Shown here piece after piece: positions 41,184-50,728 of a DNA stretch of 64,000 nt. Positions within the stretch are counted from its first letter, which is position 1; each line of letters opens with the position of its first letter. The DNA comes from Streptomyces corallincola (lineage in GTDB: Bacteria > Actinomycetota > Actinomycetes > Streptomycetales > Streptomycetaceae), in the NCBI RefSeq assembly GCF_019104725.1, contig NZ_JAHRXF010000022.1:1-64000 (forward strand). The letters are read 5' to 3'. The notes beneath the pieces were generated by a model. That model worked only from the letters and a program-made list of their open reading frames with translations. It searched no databases and was not told the origin of the DNA. A program made the position numbers and the translations under genes.

Positions 41184-41891
41184 TCAACTCCCCGTCATCG
41201 CCTCTGTCGCCGACATCAGTGCCTCCATCACCCGCAGGTCCTCGCCCATCTCCGGGTGCCACTGCACCCCCAGTGCCCACCCCCGTTCCGCCGGGAGTTC
41301 GACCGCTTCGATGGTGCCGTCCGAGGCGTGGGCGGAGGGGAGGAGGGAGGTGCCGAGGCGGGCGACGGCCTGGTGGTGGAAGGTGGGGACGGTGGTCTCC
41401 TCGGGGGCGATGCCCGCGTAGAGGGTGCCCGGTACCGGGATCACCGGGTGGCGGCCGAAGACGCCGACGTTCTCCGCGTGGCCGTCGAGATGCTGGACGA
41501 GGGTGCCGCCGAGGGCGACGTTGAGGAGCTGCATGCCCCGGCAGACGCCGAGCAGCGGGAGCCGGGCGGCCAGCGCGGCCTCGATCAGGGCGAGTTCCCA
41601 GGCGTCGCGCTCCGGTGCGGGCGGGCCGGTGCGCGGAGAGCGTTCCGCGCCGTAGCGGGCCGGGTCCACGTCGGGGCCGCCCGCGATGATCAGGGCGTCC
41701 AGGCGGGCGACCGCGGCGGCGGCGCGGTCGGGCGCGTCCGGCGGCAGCAGACACGCCAGGCCGCCCGCCCGCTGCACCATCCGCGGGTACGCGGCGGGCA
41801 CCAGCGCGGACTCCAGCTCCCAGGCGCCCCAGCGCGCCCCGGTCTCCAGATAGCTGCTCACGCCGATCAGCGGCGGCCGGTGCGTCGTCAT
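41184..41891 (-). CDS. Class I glutamine-amidotransferase-like gamma-glutamyl hydrolase (PuuD-like)
   Basis: A 235-residue peptidase C26 enzyme. The nucleophile elbow LPLLGVCRGMQLLNVALGG contains the catalytic Cys, and GVQWHPEMGED the His and Glu of the triad. Family members such as PuuD hydrolyse gamma-glutamyl amides to glutamate plus the amino acid. ATG at 41891 follows GAGGGAG. It stands with a GntR regulator opposite to the glnA4-like ligase and dehydrogenases, so it should release glutamate in the last step of the pathway. Confidence 0.92.
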   Translation of the reverse strand: MTTHRPPLIGVSSYLETGARWGAWELESALVPAAYPRMVQRAGGLACLLPPDAPDRAAAAVARLDALIIAGGPDVDPARYGAERSPRTGPPAPERDAWELALIEAALAARLPLLGVCRGMQLLNVALGGTLVQHLDGHAENVGVFGRHPVIPVPGTLYAGIAPEETTVPTFHHQAVARLGTSLLPSAHASDGTIEAVELPAERGWALGVQWHPEMGEDLRVMEALMSATEAMTGS

Positions 41892-41925
41892 GCCGTACTC
41901 CCTCAGGTCGTACCCGTGCAAAGGT

Positions 41926-42705
41926 TCATGGTCGTACCTTTGCAGATCCGGCGAGGAATCCGCGGAGCAGGGCCGCCGTGCCGCCGCAGTGCTCCCGCAT
42001 CGCCTCGCGCGCCGCGTCCGGGTCCCCGGCGAGGACCGCCTCCACCAGCGCGGTGTGCTGGCGCTGGGAGTGCTCCAGGTTGCGCACCAGCAGCGGGATG
42101 CAGTCCAGCAGGTCGTTGACGCCCGCGCGGACCGCCGCGTACCGCTCGGCCAGCGACGGCGAGCCGGACAGCTCGGCCAGGGTGAGGTGCAGCAGGGTGT
42201 CCCGGCGCCGGTAGTCGGACAGGGGTGCCTCGTGGGTGTGCTCCAGGGCCGCCCGGAGCCGCTCGGCGCCCCCTTCGCCCAGCCCGTGGCGCGCGCACTG
42301 CTCGGCCGCGCCCACCTCCAGGACCTCCCGGAACCGCAGCACGTCCTCCAGGTCCACCCCGGCCATCCGGCGCAGCAGCTCCGCGCCACCGGCCCCGTCC
42401 GGCCGGGGGAGCACGAACGTCCCGCCGTACCGTCCGCGCCGCGACTCCACCAGCCCCTGGTCGTGCAGCACCCGCAGCACCTCGCGCAGCGTGACCCGGC
42501 TGATGCCCAGCCGCTCGGCCAGCTCCCGTTCGGCGGGCAGCCGTTCACCGGCCGGGACCAGGCCGAGCCGGACCAGCCGGAGGATCTGCTCCAGCGCCTC
42601 CTCGAAACCGTTGCCCGCCCGCACCGGCCGCAGCAGCGAACCGGCGAACGCCTCGGGGCCGCCGGGCTCCCCGTGCGCCTCCCGCGTGTCCGGTTCCCGC
42701 GACAT
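41926..42705 (-). CDS. GntR-family (FadR-type) transcriptional regulator
   Basis: A 259-residue regulator with winged helix-turn-helix (RLPAERELAERLGISRVTLR) and an FCD ligand domain (about 105-240). ATG at 42705 is chosen with AAGGGG upstream; ATG at 42744 would add 13 residues. It lies 34 bases before the amidotransferase on the same strand and is divergent from the glnA4-like gene, so it likely controls both directions in response to an amine or gamma-glutamyl intermediate. Confidence 0.92.
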   Translation of the reverse strand: MSREPDTREAHGEPGGPEAFAGSLLRPVRAGNGFEEALEQILRLVRLGLVPAGERLPAERELAERLGISRVTLREVLRVLHDQGLVESRRGRYGGTFVLPRPDGAGGAELLRRMAGVDLEDVLRFREVLEVGAAEQCARHGLGEGGAERLRAALEHTHEAPLSDYRRRDTLLHLTLAELSGSPSLAERYAAVRAGVNDLLDCIPLLVRNLEHSQRQHTALVEAVLAGDPDAAREAMREHCGGTAALLRGFLAGSAKVRP

Positions 42706-42802
42706 CCGGCCGTTTCCCCTTCCCAAGCAATGGTCTCGGGTCATACCTTAAGGCTCCTGGTCCGGACGCAGTACCGCGCAGCAGCCCTGAGGAGGCCCTC
42801 CC

Positions 42803-44161
42803 GTGGCAGACCGCACACCCCCCTTGAGCGTCGAGGAACTGCGGGACCTCGTCGCGCGGGGCGAGATCGACACGGTGGTCCTGGCCTTCCCCGACATGCA
42901 GGGGCGCCTCCAGGGCAAGCGGTTCGCCGCGCCGTTCTTCCTCGACGAGGTCCTCCAGCACGGCTCCGAGGGCTGCAACTACCTGCTCGCGGTGGACACC
43001 GAGATGAACACCGTGGACGGCTACGCCATGTCCTCCTGGGACCGGGGCTACGGCGACTTCGCCATGCGTCCCGACCCCGCCACCCTGCGCCGTGTTCCCT
43101 GGCACCCCGGCACCGCGCTGCTCCTCGCCGACCTCGCCTGGGAGGACGGCACCCCGGTCGCCGCCGCCCCGCGCCAGATCCTGCGCCGCCAGCTCGACCG
43201 GCTCGCCGCCCTCGGCCTCACCGCCCAGGTCGGCACCGAGCTGGAGTTCATCGTCTTCAACGACACCTACGAGCAGGCGTGGGACGCGAACTACCGGGGC
43301 CTGACCCCGGCCAACCGCTACAACATCGACTACTCCATCCTCGGCACCGGCCGCGTCGAACCCCTGCTGCGCCGCCTGCGCAATGACATGGCGGCGGCCG
43401 GGCTGACCGTGGAGTCCGCCAAGGGCGAGTGCAACCCCGGCCAGCACGAGATCGCCTTCCGCTACGACGAGGCGCTGCGCACCTGTGACCAGCACGCCCT
43501 GTACAAGACCGGCGCCAAGGAGATCGCCTCGCAGGAGGGCGTCTCGCTGACCTTCATGGCGAAGTACAACGAGCGCGAGGGCAACTCCTGCCATGTGCAC
43601 CTCTCGCTCGCGGACGCCGACGGGGCCAACGCGATGGCGGGACCCGACGGCATGTCCGGGCTGATGCGGCACTTCCTCGCCGGACAGCTCGCCGCGCTGC
43701 GGGACTTCGCGCTGCTGTACGCGCCGAACATCAACTCGTACAAGCGCTTCCAGCCCGGCTCGTTCGCGCCGACCGCCGTCGCCTGGGGCCACGACAACCG
43801 GACGTGCGCGCTGCGCGTCGTCGGCCACGGGCGCTCGCTGCGCTTCGAGAACCGGCTGCCCGGCGGCGACGTCAACCCCTACCTGGCGGTCGCCGGACTG
43901 GTCGCGGCCGGGCTCCACGGCGTCGAACAGAAGCTGGAGCTGCCCGACCCCTGCCCCGGCAACGCCTACGCCGCCGACTACGCCCATGTGCCCACCACCC
44001 TGCGCGAGGCCGCCGAGCTCTGGGAGAACAGCCCCATCGCCGAGGCCGCGTTCGGTGCCGACACCGTCGCCCACTACCGGAACATGGCCCGCGTCGAACT
44101 GGACGCCTACGACGCCGCCGTCACCGACTGGGAACTCCGGCGGTCCTTCGAACGCCTGTGA
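42803..44161 (+). CDS. glnA4: Glutamine-synthetase-like gamma-glutamylamide ligase (GlnA4 type)
   Basis: A 452-residue enzyme of the glutamine synthetase fold. Catalytic elements are recognisable: VGTELEFIVF, GECNPGQHEIAFRYDEAL, FMAKYNEREGNSCHVHLSL, and RFENRLPGGDVNPYLAVAG. The adenylylation-site Tyr loop of true glutamine synthetase is absent. Sequence and neighbours correspond to S. coelicolor GlnA4 (SCO1613), described as a gamma-glutamylethanolamide synthetase, so the substrate is probably ethanolamine or a related monoamine. GTG at 42803 follows GAGGAGG. The gene starts the ligase-ALDH-SDR run. Confidence 0.93.
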   Translation: MADRTPPLSVEELRDLVARGEIDTVVLAFPDMQGRLQGKRFAAPFFLDEVLQHGSEGCNYLLAVDTEMNTVDGYAMSSWDRGYGDFAMRPDPATLRRVPWHPGTALLLADLAWEDGTPVAAAPRQILRRQLDRLAALGLTAQVGTELEFIVFNDTYEQAWDANYRGLTPANRYNIDYSILGTGRVEPLLRRLRNDMAAAGLTVESAKGECNPGQHEIAFRYDEALRTCDQHALYKTGAKEIASQEGVSLTFMAKYNEREGNSCHVHLSLADADGANAMAGPDGMSGLMRHFLAGQLAALRDFALLYAPNINSYKRFQPGSFAPTAVAWGHDNRTCALRVVGHGRSLRFENRLPGGDVNPYLAVAGLVAAGLHGVEQKLELPDPCPGNAYAADYAHVPTTLREAAELWENSPIAEAAFGADTVAHYRNMARVELDAYDAAVTDWELRRSFERL

Positions 44162-44287
44162 GCGCCGGGCGCCCCCGACCCACCACCCCGAGCGCCCCCC
44201 CACGCCGCGTGCCGCGCGCCCCCGAGTCCGCGACCGGCGCGCCCCCGGCCCCGGCTCCCCGCCCCCGTACGCCCCGAAAGGCCCCCC

Positions 44288-45661
44288 GTGTCCGACCCGC
44301 ACGAGCTGATCGTCCTCAACCCCGCCACCGAGGAGGTCGTCGCCACCGTCCCCGCCGCCGACGCGGGCGACGTGGACGCCGCCGTCCGCCGGGCGGAGCG
44401 CGCGCAGCGGGCCTGGGCCGCGCTCGCGCCCGCCGACCGGGCCCGGCTGCTGCGCCGCTTCGCCGACACCGTGGACGCGCACGTCGAGGAACTGGCGCTG
44501 CTGGAGGTCAGGGAGGCCGGCCACACCCTCGGCAACGCACGCTGGGAGGCCGGGAACGCCCGTGACCTGCTGCACTACGCGGCGGGCGGCGCCGAACGGC
44601 TGCTCGGCGCGCAGATCCCCGCCCCCGGCGGCTGGAACGTCACCTTCCACGAACCGCTCGGCGTGGTCGGGGTCGTCGCGCCCTGGAACTTTCCCATGCC
44701 GATCGCCGCCTGGGGCTCCTTCCCGGCGCTGGCGGCGGGCAACGCGGTCGTCCTGAAACCCGCCGAGACCACCCCGCTCACCGCGCTCCGCCTCGCCGAA
44801 CTCGCCCTGGAATCCGGCCTGCCCGAGCACCTGTTCCAGGTCGTCCCCGGCCACGGCGGCACCGCCGGGCGCGCCCTGGTGGACCATCCCGGCGTCGCCA
44901 AGATCGTGTTCACCGGCTCCACCCGCACCGGCCGCGAGGTCGCCGAACGCTGCGCCCGCCTCGTCAAGCCCGTCACCCTCGAACTCGGCGGCAAGAGCCC
45001 CAACGTGGTCTTCGCCGACGCCGACCTGAAGAGCGCCCTCGACCCGTTCTCCTTCCTGGACAACTCCGGCCAGGACTGCTGCGCCCGCACCCGCGTCCTC
45101 GTACAGGAGTCGGTGTTCGAGGAGGCGCGGGACTTCCTCGCGGACGCGCTGGCCGCCGTCGTCGTGGGCGACCCGGCCGACGCGCGTACGCAGATGGGCC
45201 CGCTGATCTCCGCCGCCCAGCGCGACCGCGTCCGCTCCTACGTCCCCGACGACGCGCCCGCCCTGCGCGGCGGCGTGCCCGACGGGCCCGGCTTCTGGTT
45301 CCCGCCGACCGTCCTCACCGGCGAACGGCCCGACAGCCCCGCCGCGCGGGAGGAGATCTTCGGCCCCGTCGCCGTACTCCTGCCGTTCACCGACGAGGCC
45401 GACGCGGTCCGGCTCGCCAACGACACCCCCTACGGGCTGTCCGGGTCGGTGTGGACCCGCGATCTCGGGCGCGCCCTGCGCGTCGCCCGGGGGGTGCGCG
45501 CGGGCAACCTGTCCGTCAACTCCCACTCCAGCGTCCGCTACTGGACACCCTTCGGCGGCTTCAAACAGTCCGGCCTCGGCCGCGAACTCGGCCCCGAAGC
45601 CCTCACCGCCTTCACCGAGACCAAGAACGTCTTCCTCAGCACGGAGGGTCCCGCACAGTGA
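44288..45661 (+). CDS. NAD(P)-dependent aldehyde dehydrogenase
   Basis: A 457-residue enzyme with VAPWNFPMPIAAW, FTGSTRTGREV (nucleotide binding), LELGGKSPN (general base Glu) and the catalytic Cys in GQDCCARTR. In the gamma-glutamylation pathway it would oxidise the gamma-glutamylated aldehyde to its acid, as PuuC does. GTG at 44288, after a 126-base gap from glnA4. The stop overlaps the SDR start. Confidence 0.94.
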   Translation: MSDPHELIVLNPATEEVVATVPAADAGDVDAAVRRAERAQRAWAALAPADRARLLRRFADTVDAHVEELALLEVREAGHTLGNARWEAGNARDLLHYAAGGAERLLGAQIPAPGGWNVTFHEPLGVVGVVAPWNFPMPIAAWGSFPALAAGNAVVLKPAETTPLTALRLAELALESGLPEHLFQVVPGHGGTAGRALVDHPGVAKIVFTGSTRTGREVAERCARLVKPVTLELGGKSPNVVFADADLKSALDPFSFLDNSGQDCCARTRVLVQESVFEEARDFLADALAAVVVGDPADARTQMGPLISAAQRDRVRSYVPDDAPALRGGVPDGPGFWFPPTVLTGERPDSPAAREEIFGPVAVLLPFTDEADAVRLANDTPYGLSGSVWTRDLGRALRVARGVRAGNLSVNSHSSVRYWTPFGGFKQSGLGRELGPEALTAFTETKNVFLSTEGPAQ

Positions 45662-46440
45662 CCGACACCCCTGTCTGCCGCCGCCTGGTCGGCCGTACCG
45701 CCGTCGTCACCGGAGCCGGCAGCGGCATCGGCCTCGCCACCGTCCGGCGGCTCGCCGCCGAGGGCGCGCACGTCGTCTGCGCCGATGTGGACGAGGAGCG
45801 CGGCAGGGCCGCGGCCGACGAGGTCGGCGGGCTCTTCGTCCGCACCGACGTCACCGACCCCGAGCAGGTCGAGGCGCTGTTCAAGGCCGCCCACGACACC
45901 TACGGCAGCGTCGATGTCGCCTTCAACAACGCGGGCATCTCCCCGCCCGACGACGACTCCATCCTCGACACCGGCCTGGAGGCGTGGAAGCGCGTCCAGG
46001 AGGTCAACCTGACCTCGGTCTTCCTGTGCTGCAAGGCCGCGATCCCCTACATGCGGCGCCAGGGCCGGGGGTCCATCATCAACACCGCGTCCTTCGTGGC
46101 CCGGATGGGCGCGGCCACTTCGCAGATCTCGTACACCGCGTCCAAGGGCGGCGTCCTCGCCATGTCCCGCGAACTCGGTGTGCAGTTCGCCCGCGAGGGC
46201 ATCCGGGTCAACGCCCTGTGCCCCGGACCGGTCAACACCCCTCTGCTGCGCGAGCTGTTCGCCAAGGACCCCGAGCGGGCCGCGCGCCGTCTGGTGCACA
46301 TCCCGGTGGGCCGGTTCGCGGAGGCCGACGAGATCGCCGCCGCCGTCGCCTTCCTGGCCAGCGACGACTCCTCGTTCGTCAACGCCACCGACTTCCTGGT
46401 GGACGGCGGAATCTCCGGCGCGTACGTAACACCTCAGTGA
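45658..46440 (+). CDS. Short-chain dehydrogenase/reductase
   Basis: A 260-residue SDR: cofactor motif TGAGSGIG, NNAG, and the catalytic Ser...SYTASK. GTG at 45658 overlaps the ALDH stop (GTGA), so both are co-translated. Often annotated as 3-oxoacyl-ACP reductase, but here its place suggests that it oxidises the alcohol of gamma-glutamylethanolamide to the aldehyde used by the ALDH. This role is an inference. Confidence 0.93.
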   Translation: MTDTPVCRRLVGRTAVVTGAGSGIGLATVRRLAAEGAHVVCADVDEERGRAAADEVGGLFVRTDVTDPEQVEALFKAAHDTYGSVDVAFNNAGISPPDDDSILDTGLEAWKRVQEVNLTSVFLCCKAAIPYMRRQGRGSIINTASFVARMGAATSQISYTASKGGVLAMSRELGVQFAREGIRVNALCPGPVNTPLLRELFAKDPERAARRLVHIPVGRFAEADEIAAAVAFLASDDSSFVNATDFLVDGGISGAYVTPQ

Positions 46441-46450
46441 ACAGCGGGTG

Positions 46451-46456
46451 TACGGT
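46451..46456 (+). promoter_or_regulatory. Possible -10 box of secreted phosphatase gene
   Basis: TACGGT lies 8 bases before the ATG at 46465 and 10 bases after the SDR stop; no ribosome site is visible, so the phosphatase message may be leaderless. Confidence 0.4.
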
Positions 46457-46464
46457 CCGGGACC

Positions 46465-47715
<1,251 letters not shown>

Positions 47716-47751
47716 CCCCGCCCCACCCGCGCACCGGTGCGGGGGCCCGCG

Positions 47752-48954
47752 TCACAGGAACGTGCGGCCCTCGCCCCGGTACGTGGGCACGGTCGCCGTC
47801 ACCCGGTCGCCCCGTACGAGGTGCAACTCGTCGAACCGTTCGCAGAGTTCACCCGCCTTGGCGTGCCGGAACCACACCTTGTCCCCGATGAGGAGATCGT
47901 CGGCGGGCGACCCGAGCAGCGGGGTCTGCACCTCGCCGGGCCCCTCCTGCGGGTCGTAGGAGAGCCCCTCGGGGAGGTAGGGCACCGGCAGCCGGTCGGG
48001 GCCCGCCGCGCCGGACGCCGGATAGCCGCCGCCGAGCACGGTCACCACCCCCACCCCCGGCCTGCGCACCACCGGCATGGCGAACAGCGCGGCCGGACGG
48101 CCCCTGAACGACGTGTAGTTGTCGAAGAGACGCGGTACGTACAGCCCCGACCCGGCGGCGATCTCGGTCACCGCGTCCTCGGCCGCCGTGTGCTGCACAC
48201 TGCCCGTTCCGCCGCCGTTGACGAACTCCAGGTCCGGTGCCACCGCCCGCACCGCGCGGACCGCCGCGCCGCGCCGTTCGGCCAGCTCCCGCCGGGCCGC
48301 CGCCTGCATCAGCCGCACCGCCCGCGACCGCAGCGGACGCCCCGCCACGCTGTCCCCGACCCCGGCGACGTGCCCCTCGTACGCCATGATCCCGACCAGC
48401 CGGAACCCCGGCCGCCGTACCACCGACCGTGCCAGCTCGGCCAGTTGGGCGGGGGAGTGCAGCGGAGAGCGCCGGGCGCCGACCCGCACCCGGCCGCCCA
48501 GCAGCTTCAGCGAGGTGTCCAGCTCCAGACAGACCCGCACCACCTCACGCCCCCGGTCGCGGGCCGTGTCGATCAGGTCGAGCTGGGCCACGTCGTCCAC
48601 CATCACGGTCACGGCGGCGGCCAGTTCGGGATCGGCGGCCAGCTCCGCGTACCCGGCGCGGTCGGCCGACGGATAGGCGAGCAGCACGTCCCGGAACCCC
48701 GAGCGGGCCAGCCACAGGGACTCGTCCAGCGTGTACGACATCACCCCCGCGAAGCCGTCCCTGGCCACCACCCGCTCCAGCAGCGCCCGGCAGCGCACCG
48801 ACTTGCTGGCGACCCGGACCGGCTTCCCGCCCGCACGGCGCACGAGGTCGTCCGCGTTGGCGTCGAAGGCGTCCAGATCCACGAGGGCGAGGGGGGCGTC
48901 CCACTGGGCGGTGGCCCGGTCGTACCGGGCCCGGTCGGCGGCGAGCGCAGTCAT
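47752..48954 (-). CDS. PLP-dependent amino acid deaminase/aldolase (alanine-racemase fold)
   Basis: A 400-residue fold-type III PLP enzyme. PLP would bind the Lys in KPVRVASKSVRC (about residue 50); the C-terminal D-serine dehydratase-like domain contains LFDNYTSFRG and LIGDKVWFRHAKAGE. Relatives are D-threonine aldolases and D-amino acid deaminases. ATG at 48954; the region upstream lacks a good ribosome site. It converges on the phosphatase gene with only 36 bases between. The substrate is uncertain. Confidence 0.88.
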   Translation of the reverse strand: MTALAADRARYDRATAQWDAPLALVDLDAFDANADDLVRRAGGKPVRVASKSVRCRALLERVVARDGFAGVMSYTLDESLWLARSGFRDVLLAYPSADRAGYAELAADPELAAAVTVMVDDVAQLDLIDTARDRGREVVRVCLELDTSLKLLGGRVRVGARRSPLHSPAQLAELARSVVRRPGFRLVGIMAYEGHVAGVGDSVAGRPLRSRAVRLMQAAARRELAERRGAAVRAVRAVAPDLEFVNGGGTGSVQHTAAEDAVTEIAAGSGLYVPRLFDNYTSFRGRPAALFAMPVVRRPGVGVVTVLGGGYPASGAAGPDRLPVPYLPEGLSYDPQEGPGEVQTPLLGSPADDLLIGDKVWFRHAKAGELCERFDELHLVRGDRVTATVPTYRGEGRTFL

Positions 48955-49225
48955 GACGGCAGCCTGCCAGACACGATTACCGCTGGGTAGGGGGACGTTC
49001 CGGGCAGATGCCACGGCCCCGCCGACCGGTTCTCACGCGCCGCCCGGCACGCCGTAGAGTGACGCGCGTACACGGCGAACATCACCGGCCGCCGCACCTG
49101 AACCGGGATGCCCCGCGGGCCGTACGGGTATGCGTGCCCGGACGGGACCGAGCTCCGGGCACACGGCCGACGAGGCGGCCCGCCCGCGTACCAGCACGCG
49201 GCCGGGCACGAGAAACGGGGGGTGC
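48955..49225. other. Divergent intergenic region
   Basis: A 271-base gap between divergent genes. TAGAGT at 49055-49060 is a candidate -10 for the membrane protein to the right. No gene or strong inverted repeat is visible. Confidence 0.4.
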
Positions 49226-50728
49226 ATGAGCACGGAAGCGCGCCGCGCACCCGTACCACCGGTGCCCCCGCCGACCGGCGGGGACACCTACGAGGACGAG
49301 CCCTCCGTGTTCGCCCCGCGCACCGGACCCGCGCCGCACCACGGCACCCCGGCCGGTACGGACACCCGGTCCGCCCCCGGTTCCCCCGCGAGCCCCCCGC
49401 CCCCCGCCGCCTCCGCCCGCTTCCCGGACACCCCGCCCACGTCGCCCGGCATCCCGGGCGCCCGCCCGGACGTCGGCGGCCTGCCGGACACCGGCCGCAC
49501 GGCCGGGGACTCCGCGCGCGACCTGCGGCGCGGGTTCCGCGATCCGTCGGGTGCCGGTGCCGGTGCGGGAGCGGGCGCGGGGACACGGGTGGGTGCCGGG
49601 ACAGGCCCGGGTGCCGGGCGTCCCGGAGCGTCCGACACGCCCCGTCCGTACGCCGCGCCGCTCGACCCGCCCGATCCGTACGGCACTTCGGCCACCGCTC
49701 CCGAGGTGCCCGGCGCTCCGCCGCGTCCCGCCGCGCCGCCCGCCGAGCACCCGGCCGAGACCACGACCCGGCTCCGCCCGCTCACCGCCCCCGCCCCGGA
49801 ACCCCGTACGGCACCCCCGGCGCCCCCTTCCGGGCCGTCCGGTGCCGCGTCCCGGCACTCCGCGCCCGGCACCGCGTACTCCCCGTACCCCGCGTACGCC
49901 TGGGACGCCCCCGCCACCCCGCCCGCGTCCGCCGACGGCGGGGCCCACGGCACGCGCCCCCGGCCGCGCCTGCCGCGTCCGGCACCCCGCACCGTCACCG
50001 CCGCCGCCTGCCTGGTCCTCGGGGTCGGGCTCATCGGCGGTGCGCTGACCGGGAGTTGGCTGAGCGGCGACGGCGACGGCACCGCCTCGACGACCGGGTT
50101 CCGGGCCGCCGGTGACCTGTGGCACAGCGTGCCCGTGGACCATCTCTTCCCGCCCACCGTCAACGGCGACGGCGCCGGACCCGGCGGCGCCGACCGCACC
50201 TGGACGCGGATCGCGGTCGCCCCCGACAGCGGCTGCACCGGCGCCTTCGACCCCCTGCTGGCCAGAACGCTCACCCCCGTGGGCTGCCGTCGGCTGCTGC
50301 GCGCCACCTACACCGACGCCACCCAGACCTACGTCACCACCGTCGGCCTCCTCTTCACGCGGGCCGATCCCGCCGCCATGACCGCACTGGCCCGGCGCTT
50401 CGGGACCGAACGCCTCGACCGGCGCGCCGACCTGATGCCCCGCCCGTACGCGGCCAAGGGCACGGCGGCGGCCCGGTTCGGCGACCGGCAGCGGGCCGTC
50501 TGGACGGTGTCCGTCCTCACCGACGCGCCCGTCGTCGTCTTCGCCGTCTCCGGCTGGGCCGACGGCCGCGCCGTGGACGCCCCCGAGCCGGTCGCGGACG
50601 CCGTACGCTCCGGCGCCACCGGCACCCTCGCGCAGGCCGGGATCGGCGACGAGGCGCGGGGCCTCGCGGACCGGGTCGCCCGGCGACTGCGCCAGACCGT
50701 CAGCCCGGCCACGGAGAGCCCCTCGTGA
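49226..50728 (+). CDS. Pro/Ala-rich single-pass membrane protein upstream of mycosin
   Basis: A 500-residue protein. The first ~250 residues are Pro/Ala/Gly/Thr-rich and disordered, cytoplasmic by the expected topology; one membrane helix follows (TVTAAACLVLGVGLIGGALT, about 255-280). The ~220-residue C-terminal part is extracellular with two Cys and a conserved look (LWHSVPVDHLFPP). ATG at 49226 follows GGGGGG. Its stop overlaps the start of the serine protease (GTGA), so the two work as a pair; it could be a substrate or partner of the protease. Confidence 0.8.
   Translation: MSTEARRAPVPPVPPPTGGDTYEDEPSVFAPRTGPAPHHGTPAGTDTRSAPGSPASPPPPAASARFPDTPPTSPGIPGARPDVGGLPDTGRTAGDSARDLRRGFRDPSGAGAGAGAGAGTRVGAGTGPGAGRPGASDTPRPYAAPLDPPDPYGTSATAPEVPGAPPRPAAPPAEHPAETTTRLRPLTAPAPEPRTAPPAPPSGPSGAASRHSAPGTAYSPYPAYAWDAPATPPASADGGAHGTRPRPRLPRPAPRTVTAAACLVLGVGLIGGALTGSWLSGDGDGTASTTGFRAAGDLWHSVPVDHLFPPTVNGDGAGPGGADRTWTRIAVAPDSGCTGAFDPLLARTLTPVGCRRLLRATYTDATQTYVTTVGLLFTRADPAAMTALARRFGTERLDRRADLMPRPYAAKGTAAARFGDRQRAVWTVSVLTDAPVVVFAVSGWADGRAVDAPEPVADAVRSGATGTLAQAGIGDEARGLADRVARRLRQTVSPATESPS

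Noticed and set aside
38704..41754. 1016-codon minus-strand frame through the TDT and LysR genes
   Set aside because: Composition is Arg/Pro/Gly-rich and it crosses several well-supported genes in other frames.
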